In this document: piece after piece, positions 56,831 to 64,000 of the stretch
Layout of the letters: every line of letters begins with the position of its first letter
How positions within the stretch are numbered: the stretch's first letter is position 1
From: DATCHW01 sp963806045
GTDB lineage: Bacteria > Bacteroidota > Ignavibacteria > Tepidaquicellales > Tepidaquicellaceae
Assembly (NCBI GenBank): GCA_963806045.1
Contig: CAWDWP010000001.1
Coordinates: 558,001-622,000, forward strand
Direction: 5' to 3'
DNA length: 64,000 bases
The notes under the pieces: generated by a model
What the model was told of the DNA's origin: nothing
Databases searched by the model: none
The model's input: the letters and a program-made list of their open reading frames with translations, nothing else
Position numbers and translations under genes: made by a program

Positions 56831-57727
56831 TTACTGGCATTTTTCAAGAATTCGTTCGATATCATCATCAGAATAATACTCTATCACTATTTCACCTTTA
56901 GACTTTGTTTTGCTCTTCACCATTACCTTTGTTCCGAAGAACATTGTAAGTTTATCCTCAATATTTTTGAATTCATTATTTCCATATTCAGAGTTATCAC
57001 TTTTCTTCTTTCTGCGTTTAACGGCTTTCTTTGTAATCTCTTCGAGTCTTCTGACTGATATATTCTCGGATAAAATTCTCTGCCACAGTAAAATCTGGTC
57101 TTCTTTGCTTTCAATCCGTAAAAGCATTCTTGCATGTGCTTCCGTAAGTTCATTTTTCCTTATTGAAGCTTTTATTTCGTCAGGCAGTCTTAGTAGTCGA
57201 AGAAAATTTCCAACCGTGCTCCGCTGCTTTGATACTTTATCCGCAATTTGCTCCTGCGTTAATCCGCATTCATCGATTAATCTCTGATAAGATGATGCAA
57301 GTTCCATAGGATTCAAATCTTCACGCTGTACATTTTCAATTAATGCGAGTTCAAGCATATTCGCAGGTGAATCATCTTCAGTATCGTAGATATAAGATGG
57401 GACAATGGTTAAACCGGCTTTTATCGCAGCTTTTAATCTTCTTTCTCCGGAAATCAATTCAAAATATCCGGGTGATGCTTTCGAAACTTTCACGGTCACA
57501 GGCTGAAGAATTCCTTTCTGCTTTATCGAATCAGCAAGTTCATTTAACTTCTCTTCATCAAAATCTTCCCTTGGCTGAAAAGGATTTGTAATTATTTTAT
57601 CAATTCCAATTTCAAGGAAAATCTTCTTTGCTTCCTCCGCGGGCTTTTCATCAAGGGCATTGAGATCAACTTTTTTCTCATTAAATAATGCAGAGAGTCC
57701 TTTTCCCAGACCGGTTTTTTTATCCAT
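56831..57727 (-). CDS. parB: Chromosome-partitioning protein ParB
   Basis: A 298-residue ParB/Spo0J protein. The CTP-binding N-domain shows NPFQPREDF, LADSIKQKGILQPVTV and SGERRLKAA; the central helix-turn-helix is GLTQEQIADKVSKQRSTVGN, and a Lys-rich linker leads to the C-terminal dimer domain. Nine nt after parA. I found no copy of the classical parS palindrome in the window. Confidence 0.94.
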   Translation of the reverse strand: MDKKTGLGKGLSALFNEKKVDLNALDEKPAEEAKKIFLEIGIDKIITNPFQPREDFDEEKLNELADSIKQKGILQPVTVKVSKASPGYFELISGERRLKAAIKAGLTIVPSYIYDTEDDSPANMLELALIENVQREDLNPMELASSYQRLIDECGLTQEQIADKVSKQRSTVGNFLRLLRLPDEIKASIRKNELTEAHARMLLRIESKEDQILLWQRILSENISVRRLEEITKKAVKRRKKKSDNSEYGNNEFKNIEDKLTMFFGTKVMVKSKTKSKGEIVIEYYSDDDIERILEKCQ

Positions 57728-57735
57728 ATTAATTT

Positions 57736-58524
57736 TTAAATTGTATTCCTCTGTAAAAATTCTGCTGCTAAATCGGTATAGTTCTTAGCACCTGTTGAAT
57801 AGGGATCATACATAATAATCGGTTTGCCATAACTGGGTGCTTCGCCTATTTTGACGTTCCTGTAAATTTTATTGCCATAAACTTTCTCGCCAAAATATTT
57901 TCTCAGCTCCCCCTCGACCTGGTTTGCAAGTCTCAGACGGGAGTCGAACATTGTTAACAAATATCCCTCGATATTTAGAGATGGATTGAAAGAGTTCTTC
58001 ACCATCTTGATTGTGTTAAGCAATTGTGATAATCCTTCGAGGGCGTAATATTCACACTGGACCGGAATCAGCACCGAATCAGCCGCAGTAAGAGCATTAA
58101 TAGTTATTAAACTTAAAGAAGGCGGACAATCTATTATAATGTAATCAGGTAAGATGAAACCATTATCGGTAGAATAAAGGTACTCAGTAATCTTCTCTTT
58201 TAATTGTCTTTCGCGGGATTCAATTTCCACAAGTTCAAGTTCTGCACCTACGAGATTAATGTTAGAGGGAATAAGTTTCAGATTCTCAATTTGCGTTTCC
58301 ATCAGGCAGTCTTTAAGCTTTTTGTCGGATATCAGGAGCTGATAAGTTGTATTCAGGCTTTCTTTTGCATCAATTCCCATGCCTGTTGTCGCATTTCCCT
58401 GCGGGTCCGAATCAATCAGGATTACACTTTTCCCGGCAGAAGCAAGGCTCGATGAAAGATTCACAGCAGTTGTTGTCTTTCCGACTCCGCCTTTCTGATT
58501 CGATATTGAAATAATTTTTGCCAA
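57736..58524 (-). CDS. parA: Chromosome-partitioning ATPase ParA (Soj)
   Basis: A 262-residue ATPase with the deviant Walker A KGGVGKTTTAVNLS, Asp in LIDSDPQGNA, Walker B IIDCPPSLSL and the NAL.AADSVLIPVQCEYYAL stretch. It moves ParB-bound origins along the nucleoid. Cotranscribed with parB. Confidence 0.94.
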   Translation of the reverse strand: MAKIISISNQKGGVGKTTTAVNLSSSLASAGKSVILIDSDPQGNATTGMGIDAKESLNTTYQLLISDKKLKDCLMETQIENLKLIPSNINLVGAELELVEIESRERQLKEKITEYLYSTDNGFILPDYIIIDCPPSLSLITINALTAADSVLIPVQCEYYALEGLSQLLNTIKMVKNSFNPSLNIEGYLLTMFDSRLRLANQVEGELRKYFGEKVYGNKIYRNVKIGEAPSYGKPIIMYDPYSTGAKNYTDLAAEFLQRNTI

Positions 58525-58528
58525 TATA

Positions 58529-59206
58529 TTACGCTTCTATGATATCACCTGGTTTCATGATGATGCATTTTTTCCCGATAGAAGTTATTTTTTTCTTAAA
58601 GTCATTTGCATCTACTTTTATCACATCGAATGTATTGTAATGTACCGGGATAATATTTTTTGCATTCACATACTCGGCAGCTTTTACGGCATCATCAATT
58701 CCCATTGTGAAATTATCCCCGATTGGCAGAAATGCATAATCTATTTTATTTGTTTCCCCGATTAATTTCATATCATAGAACAAGGCTGTATCTCCGGCGT
58801 GATAAATTGTCAATCCGTCCATATATATCAATATTCCTGCCGATTCACCTGCATAAGCTCCGTCCGGAGTTGATGAGGAATGAAGAGCAGGAGTAAGTTT
58901 TATTCTTCCGAACGGAAAATTATAACTGCCTCCGAGATTTAATGTATGTACAGATCTTGCACCCTTACTTTCGGCATAGTTTGCAAGCTCAAACATAGCG
59001 AGCACCTGGGCGAAATTTTTTCTTGAAATTTCGACTGTATCCCCGAAATGATCCCCGTGACCGTGTGTTAAAGCAATATAATCACATTTAACCTCTGACG
59101 GTTTAATTTTTGCATCCGGATTTCCCGTTATAAATGGGTCAATCGCAATTGAATGCTTTGCATTTTCTAATTGAACGAACGCATGTCCGTGATATTTGAT
59201 TTTCAT
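58529..59206 (-). CDS. UPF0173 metal-dependent hydrolase
   Basis: A 225-residue metallo-beta-lactamase-fold protein of the UPF0173 family. The metal site is ALTHGHGDHFGD, with His in TPALHSSSTPD, YHAGDTALFYD and VHYNTFD. Start MKIKYHGHAFVQLENAKHSI is typical. Natural substrate is not known. It is the first gene of the parAB run, 4 nt before parA. Confidence 0.88.
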   Translation of the reverse strand: MKIKYHGHAFVQLENAKHSIAIDPFITGNPDAKIKPSEVKCDYIALTHGHGDHFGDTVEISRKNFAQVLAMFELANYAESKGARSVHTLNLGGSYNFPFGRIKLTPALHSSSTPDGAYAGESAGILIYMDGLTIYHAGDTALFYDMKLIGETNKIDYAFLPIGDNFTMGIDDAVKAAEYVNAKNIIPVHYNTFDVIKVDANDFKKKITSIGKKCIIMKPGDIIEA

Positions 59207-59427
59207 GGTTTTGTAATGTTTTAATTTTATAAATTACAATTAAATAAATACTAATTCAATTTTAATAGAGTTACATACAATTTGAGGTTTATCTTATGTA
59301 GCATAGGGAGTTTCTTTACTATTTTAAACATTCAGGATGTTTTGAGAGTTCAAATTCAGTTCATTTAAAGCTATTTACTTTTATTAATGATAAATATATT
59401 TTATGCTAAATTAAAATAAACAAAATT

Positions 59428-60768
59428 ATGCTTTTACAAGATAAATTAAATTCAATTATTCCAAAACTTAGAAAAGAAGCAAAGGAAATAGTCTCAAAGC
59501 ACGGCAATATGTCAGTTGGAAATGTTACATTGGAACAGGTATTTGGCGGGATGAGAGGTATCAAAGGATTAATATGCGATACTTCTGAGGTTAATCTTGA
59601 TACAGGGCTATCCATCAGAGGTATTCCGATACTCGAACTCACTGACCGGTATCCTGAAGAAATCTTTTATCTTATGCTTACAGGGGAATTACCAAATAAA
59701 GCTGCTCTCGATGATTTACAGGGTGAATTGAAACGAAGAAGTGATGTTCCGTTTTACGTTTGGGTTATTTTAAGTGCAATTCCTTATGAAACACATCCAA
59801 TGGTAGCCTTGAATACCGCAATTCTTGCTATGGAAAACGAGTCATTTTTCAGAAAAAGATACGAAGAAGGAATGAATAAAAATGATTTGTGGGTGCCGAT
59901 GCTTATTGACTGTCTTAATATAATAGCCCGCGTTCCTGTGATTGCAGCTTTTATTTACAGAAGAAAATTTAGTAAAGGACCTAAAATCGAAATTGACCCT
60001 ACCCTTGACTGGGCTGCAAATTACGGACACATGCTTGGAGTTGAAAAATATAAAGAGTGTTTTTTTGCAATGATGAGATTATATTTAACACTTCACGCCG
60101 ACCATGAAAGCGGAAATGTCAGCGCATTTGCATGTTCGACTATCGGCTCTGCACTTTCAGATCCTTATTATGCGATTAGCGGAGGTTTGAACGGACTCGC
60201 CGGTCCGCTGCACGGACTTGCAAATCAGGAATGTCTGAAGTTTATCATAAAACTGAGAGATGATATCGGTCACGAACCCAGCGATGAAGAAGTTAAAAAT
60301 TACTGCCAGGCACTACTAGATAATAAAAGAGTAATTTCAGGATATGGGCACGCTGTATTGAGAGTTACTGACCCGAGATTTACAGCACTTTTAAATTTTG
60401 CCTGTGAATCTATGCCGGAGGATAATCTGATTAATATTGTAAAACAGTTATATAATATTGTTCCGAAACTCCTGACTGAACAGGGCAAGGCAAAAGATCC
60501 ATGGCCAAATGTTGATGCGGCAAGCGGTACATTATTGAACAGATTCGGAATTACAGAATATGAATACTATACTGTTGTATTTGCGGTATCCAGGATTCTT
60601 GGTTTAAGTGCTCAGCTAATACTTGCAAGAGCAATGAATATGCCTATCACCAGACCAAAATCTGTTACTACTAAATGGATAAAGGATATGATTAAAAAAT
60701 CGGAAAAAGAAACCGTTAAAGAATCCGTAAAAGAAACTGTTAAACATCCTGCAGAAGTAAAGAAATAA
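59428..60768 (+). CDS. gltA: Citrate synthase, eukaryotic-like type
   Basis: A 446-residue enzyme that joins oxaloacetate and acetyl-CoA. The N-terminus (NVTLEQVFGGMRGIKGLICD, RGIPILELTDRYPEEIFYLM) and length match the mitochondrial-like form. Catalytic residues are the His in GLAGPLHGLANQE, the His/Arg in GYGHAVLRVTDPR and the Asp in NVDAASGTLLNRFG. The last ~25 residues (KETVKESVKETVKHPAEVKK) are a charged repeat tail not needed for catalysis. A strong terminator follows. Confidence 0.93.
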   Translation: MLLQDKLNSIIPKLRKEAKEIVSKHGNMSVGNVTLEQVFGGMRGIKGLICDTSEVNLDTGLSIRGIPILELTDRYPEEIFYLMLTGELPNKAALDDLQGELKRRSDVPFYVWVILSAIPYETHPMVALNTAILAMENESFFRKRYEEGMNKNDLWVPMLIDCLNIIARVPVIAAFIYRRKFSKGPKIEIDPTLDWAANYGHMLGVEKYKECFFAMMRLYLTLHADHESGNVSAFACSTIGSALSDPYYAISGGLNGLAGPLHGLANQECLKFIIKLRDDIGHEPSDEEVKNYCQALLDNKRVISGYGHAVLRVTDPRFTALLNFACESMPEDNLINIVKQLYNIVPKLLTEQGKAKDPWPNVDAASGTLLNRFGITEYEYYTVVFAVSRILGLSAQLILARAMNMPITRPKSVTTKWIKDMIKKSEKETVKESVKETVKHPAEVKK

Positions 60769-60799
60769 AATAACGGAGTATTATTATTTTCATAATATT

Positions 60800-60837
60800 A
60801 AAAGATTCCATCTTGTTTAAAGATGGAATCTTTTTTT
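60800..60837 (+). terminator. Intrinsic terminator of citrate synthase
   Basis: A 15-bp perfect stem AAAAGATTCCATCTT/AAGATGGAATCTTTT with loop GTTTA and a T7 tract, 31 nt after the stop. Confidence 0.9.
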
Positions 60838-60903
60838 GAAACAAATTTGACTTTTTCTTCGTCTAATATATTAACTGTCTTGAATTAAATTAAATTGATT
60901 AAA

Positions 60904-61777
60904 ATGAAAAAGTATATTCTACCCCTTATTTTTATTTTCGGTTTTCTGAATATTTCATTTGCACAATTCGATGATGACGATGATAATGGTTATCGTCACC
61001 ACAACAGGTTTCATTTCAAAAGGTATTTCGAAAAACCTAAAATTGAAGTTGGTTACGGATTATCGAATTTGAAACTGGATGGTTTCACTAATAAATTTGA
61101 AAATACTTCCCTGGGAGAAATCAAATTGGGCTATTCGGGACAGTGGTCATCCTGGTATGGGAAGACTGTATTGAAATATAATTATGCCTATGTAACATTT
61201 GGAACTTATACCACAGATTTGGACTCCCGGACAAAAACCATTGGAAACCTGAAGTCATCACTCTGGAGATTCGGAATCGGAAACGAAGAGGGATATAATA
61301 TTAGAGCCGGAAAAATTGGAATCATTCCCTACACTTCAGGGGCAATGGTGTGGTCAAGCCTTGATATGAAGCAACTTCCGGATTCTTCAAATCTTACGGA
61401 CCTTAACAGAATACTACTTTACAATAAAACGATGAGATTCGGAAATGTTTATAACGGGGGTGTGGATTTACAGTTTACCAATATGTTTGGGCTAAATTTA
61501 AGTTATGAGCGCGCAAATATTTACCAAAGACACTTATTTTTCAGAAATTTTGTAAGTATGTTAATTGAACAGGCAGGTGCCGGAATGATTGATGGATTTG
61601 TCGGTTCAATCTTAAGACATGAACCTGTAGCCGGTGCAATTGTAAATTTTGTTTTAAAGAATGCATATTATTTCGGGATATAACCAGCTCCGTTCCAAAC
61701 AAATGAACTGGCCCCTTGGAGGAGAAGCAACTTTGAATTATAGTACATTCAAAGCCGGACTAACATTTTCGTTTTGA
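60904..61777 (+). CDS. Outer-membrane barrel protein, interrupted by one +1 shift near its end
   Basis: ATG at 60904 starts MKKYILPLIFIFGFLNISFA (signal peptide). An Asp/His-rich stretch (DDDDDNGYRHHNRFHF) follows and then barrel-like strands. The frame stops at 61683 after AYYFGI, but the +1 frame goes on as GYNQLRSKQMNWPLGG then EATLNYSTFKAGLTFSF and stops at 61775-61777, the classic Phe-ended last strands of a barrel. Removing one G from TTCGGGATA near 61678 restores a 290-residue protein. Function unknown. Confidence 0.72.
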
Positions 61778-61805
61778 GATCAGATTCAGTTGCCTATACA
61801 AACCT

Positions 61806-61914
61806 CTAGTTCCCGGGCACCCTTTGGTTCATCCCCTGATTGGGAACTCCTACATTTCCAATCCTAGTTCCGGGAACTCCTACCCCTAGTTCGCAATCCC
61901 CTGATTGGGAACTC
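61806..61914. repeat. ATCCCCTGAT-core repeats, decayed
   Basis: Two copies with arms like GTTCGCAATC-CCCT-GATTGGGAAC (61888-61912) and a less complete one near 61830-61848 lie with extra CTAGTTCCGGGAACTCC words. They share the core and loop with the palindromes at 16742 and at the IS target near 41550. No gene is present in the 152-bp gap. Confidence 0.7.
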
Positions 61915-61929
61915 CAAGTTACGATCCCA

Positions 61930-62385
61930 TCAATTCTTCGGATACTTTCTGAAAAATTGTGCGATTACTTTATGGAATTTATGAAAACCTGCAACAGGCT
62001 CCGCCGCCATAAATATACATTGACCGGAAATTAAATTGATTCCTCTTTCACGCGCTAGTTCCAATGCTTCTTTGGTCTCGGAGCCCTGCTGTATCCAGAT
62101 GTGTTTTATATTTCTCAGGATTGCCTGTTTCAAAATTTCCATTGTATTCTTTTTGGCGGTTACAATCAAAATCGCATTTGTGTCGGATGGCAGGGATTCA
62201 ACATTACTGTAGCATTCGTCGTTATCAATTGTTTCGGTATTTGGATTTAACGGATAAACTTTCAATCCTTTTTTCTTCAATTCGTTGTATACCATATAGC
62301 CAAATCTCTTTGTGTTTCTGGAGACACCTGCAATTCCAATTGCACTCTGAGACATAAATTCTTTAATTTGTGATTGTGATATCAT
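61930..62385 (-). CDS. CoA-binding-domain protein (YccU-like)
   Basis: A 151-residue Rossmann-fold protein. IGIAGVSRNTKRFGYMVYNE, VYPLNPNTETIDNDECYSNV, ILIVTAKKNTMEILKQAI, KHIWIQQGSETKEALELARE and GINLISGQCIFMAAEP are the family pattern. Similar to the CoA-binding part of succinyl-CoA synthetase. Its real ligand and role are unknown. Confidence 0.88.
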   Translation of the reverse strand: MISQSQIKEFMSQSAIGIAGVSRNTKRFGYMVYNELKKKGLKVYPLNPNTETIDNDECYSNVESLPSDTNAILIVTAKKNTMEILKQAILRNIKHIWIQQGSETKEALELARERGINLISGQCIFMAAEPVAGFHKFHKVIAQFFRKYPKN

Positions 62386-62544
62386 GATAATTGAAAATTT
62401 TAATAAATATTCTTTCTGTAAATTTAAAAAAATCAGAAAAAATTTAAAGTCAGAATTTATGCGATATATAAAATATTAAGACCACCGGGTGAGATTATTG
62501 CATTTTTCATCCGATGGCTAAAATAATATGTTAATTAAGTACTA

Positions 62545-63213
62545 TCAGTTTCCGATTAACTGTACTGCATCAATTTCTTTCCAGCCCGGAAATGAATTTG
62601 TAGCAAGGGTGATTTTAACAATCTTTGTCTTGTAATCTGTTTTATCAAATTTTACATTAAAGTATTGTATCGTATTTTGTTCATATTTCGTTTTGTCAAT
62701 ACCTTCCCAGACTGTATGGTTTTTCCCTTTTCCATCTATCAGTTCAATCTGAATTATCGAACCCGGATTGTAAGATTGCCTGATTTTTATTTCGGTTGCA
62801 TTTACAGGTTTTGCATAAGTGAGTTTTACCCACTCTAATCCCATTTGAGATTCTTTCGAAGTCCATGCTTTTCCGTTGTCCCCATAAACTTCCACATCAG
62901 GTTTCCCGGTCATTTGCAGAGCTGACCATGACTCAGTTCCCGTATGGTCCTGGTACGATGAACTTGCTTCAGCATCGACAACCCATTGACCCAGGGAATC
63001 ATTTAAAATCTTTTGCTCTTCCAATGCCGCCTTCACTTTTTTCTCTTTGTCAGCCTGTTCCGAAGCAGCCTTCAATGAATCATCTTTCTTTTGCTGTACC
63101 GTCGTTTCTTTCTTTTCCTGAGCACTTCTGTCGTCTTTTTTCGCTTCCTCTTTCTTGCCGCAGGCGGTGAATAGGAATGCAATTAATATAAAAAGATAAA
63201 TAAAATTTTTCAT
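62545..63213 (-). CDS. Lipoprotein with a discoidin-like C-terminal domain
   Basis: A 222-residue protein with a lipobox (LFTACGK, Cys18), a highly charged Lys/Glu coiled-coil-like linker (about residues 20-75) and a C-terminal ~145-residue beta-sandwich: SYQDHTGTESWSALQMTGKP, GLEWVKLTYAKPVNATEIKI and SFPGWKEIDAVQLIG. This pattern resembles F5/8-type carbohydrate-binding modules. It should be membrane-anchored and may bind surface polysaccharide. Confidence 0.72.
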   Translation of the reverse strand: MKNFIYLFILIAFLFTACGKKEEAKKDDRSAQEKKETTVQQKKDDSLKAASEQADKEKKVKAALEEQKILNDSLGQWVVDAEASSSYQDHTGTESWSALQMTGKPDVEVYGDNGKAWTSKESQMGLEWVKLTYAKPVNATEIKIRQSYNPGSIIQIELIDGKGKNHTVWEGIDKTKYEQNTIQYFNVKFDKTDYKTKIVKITLATNSFPGWKEIDAVQLIGN

Positions 63214-63437
63214 TTTGTCCTCCAGTAAGTTAGTAAATAATTTTTAATGAATTATTTTTTTTGATAATCCAGTTATGAAAATAGAATGTAGTAGTGTTAA
63301 CGTTAAAAATAAACTTAATTATTTTATCACTAATATTCTGATGGAATTCCAAAAATGTAAATAAATTTTTTATTTTAATGCAATTTCCTTTGCGTTGAAT
63401 ATTCTCTTTGTTATCAATATTTTAAAATAAAAAATCT

Positions 63438-63992
63438 ATGAAAAACCTGTTCGCTTTAATATTACTTTTTTTAACATCCGTCCGGTTTTTAGGCTGCCCT
63501 TATACCTCAAATGTTCCAATTGATAAGCCAAATATGAAGATCGAAAACAGTTATTTAGGTGTTTGGTCTGAAACTAATATCTCGACAGTTAGATATGATA
63601 TAAAAAAATTAAATGATTTTGAATATTTAATCATTCAATTACCTGATACTACTTCAAGAAATATTAATTCATTTGATAATGATACAGAGCAATCTAACGA
63701 TGTAAAAAAATCGTCCGATACAACAACTTATACGGGGCATATTTCAAAAATAAAAGATTTTTATTTTCTGAACCTTAAATCAAAAGGTGAAAATTTCCTT
63801 GAAGCTAACAAGTATAATATTTTTAAAATAGATTTTACCGGCAGCTCTGAATTCAGATTAACTGAAATTACATCTAATATTAAAGAACAATTCGATAACT
63901 CGAACGATTTAAGAAATTTTATAGAAAAATATATGGATTCAGGCATCAGTTTCTTTTATGGGTCTGAAAGTACATATCTAAAAGAAAAATAA
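63438..63992 (+). CDS. Putative lipoprotein of unknown function
   Basis: A 184-residue protein with a hydrophobic start (MKNLFALILLFLTSVRFLGC) whose FLGC fits a weak lipobox. The rest is hydrophilic with alternating strands (GVWSETNISTVRYDIKKL, YTGHISKIKDFYFLNLKS). I do not recognise the family. A complete reading frame with stop just before the window end. Confidence 0.55.
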   Translation: MKNLFALILLFLTSVRFLGCPYTSNVPIDKPNMKIENSYLGVWSETNISTVRYDIKKLNDFEYLIIQLPDTTSRNINSFDNDTEQSNDVKKSSDTTTYTGHISKIKDFYFLNLKSKGENFLEANKYNIFKIDFTGSSEFRLTEITSNIKEQFDNSNDLRNFIEKYMDSGISFFYGSESTYLKEK

Positions 63993-64000
63993 ATTATAAT

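Noticed and set aside
56831..58524. Origin of replication near parAB
   Set aside because: parAB alone is not proof. No dnaA gene, DnaA-box cluster or classical parS palindrome was found in the window.

Overview
The window comes from an AT-rich bacterium of the Bacteroidota/Chlorobiota group, most likely the class Ignavibacteria. Several secreted proteins end in a type IX secretion (T9SS) sorting domain of the YPNPFNP...DILGREV...G.Y...KKMLLIK kind. IspG is the long Bacteroidetes-type form, citrate synthase is the eukaryotic-like form, several genes start with TTG, and one promoter fits the Bacteroidota TAnnTTTG element. I saw no rRNA, tRNA, CRISPR array or prophage.

Layout. 1-7.6 kb: secreted beta-propeller and T9SS cargo proteins plus a LolA-like periplasmic protein. 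7.6-9.7 kb: an alpha/beta hydrolase and a PAS histidine kinase. 9.8-16.6 kb, all on the minus strand: a respiratory block of nuoH, a TlpA-type thioredoxin, an outer-membrane barrel protein, ccmB, nrfH and nrfA (nitrite to ammonia), with a consensus FNR/CRP-type box upstream of nrfH. 17.0-18.7 kb: a badly decayed T9SS gene. 18.9-24.6 kb, minus strand: phosphoglucose/phosphomannose isomerase, PTS enzyme I, a barrel protein and dnaG. 24.8-34.0 kb, plus strand: ppk1, an APC permease with a Usp-like partner, a CDP-alcohol phosphatidyltransferase, a cytidylyltransferase-like gene, a rhomboid protease and ispG. 34.1-41.5 kb: a cold-shock protein, a DUF433/DUF5615 toxin-antitoxin-like pair, an S41 protease, tmk, a DUF218 protein, nusB, an MFS transporter and a SirB1-like protein. 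41.5-51.5 kb: an intact IS1182-type element, two broken T9SS genes, comM, der and a decayed second IS1182-type element. 51.7-64 kb: a macrodomain protein, a TonB receptor, rpsT, a minus-strand run of metal-dependent hydrolase, parA, parB, ridA and SRPBCC, citrate synthase, and envelope proteins.

Two themes run through the window. First, at least eight genes, including the housekeeping genes ispG and nusB, are interrupted by a single apparent +1 shift (one extra base in a short run). Insertion-type sequencing errors are the simplest explanation for most of these. The SBBP-repeat gene at 17.0-18.7 kb and the second IS look truly decayed. Second, the intergenic DNA is full of short repeats. These include palindromes that share a core ATC-CCCT-GAT with arms that differ but stay complementary, a 109-bp tandem hairpin unit, ATTATTCATT-type low-complexity tracts that supply stop codons of neighbouring genes, and a heptanucleotide repeat (GTCAAAC)n. 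The heptamer occurs in a leader region and also inside the coding sequence of two T9SS sorting domains. Both IS1182-type elements sit in the middle of such palindromes.
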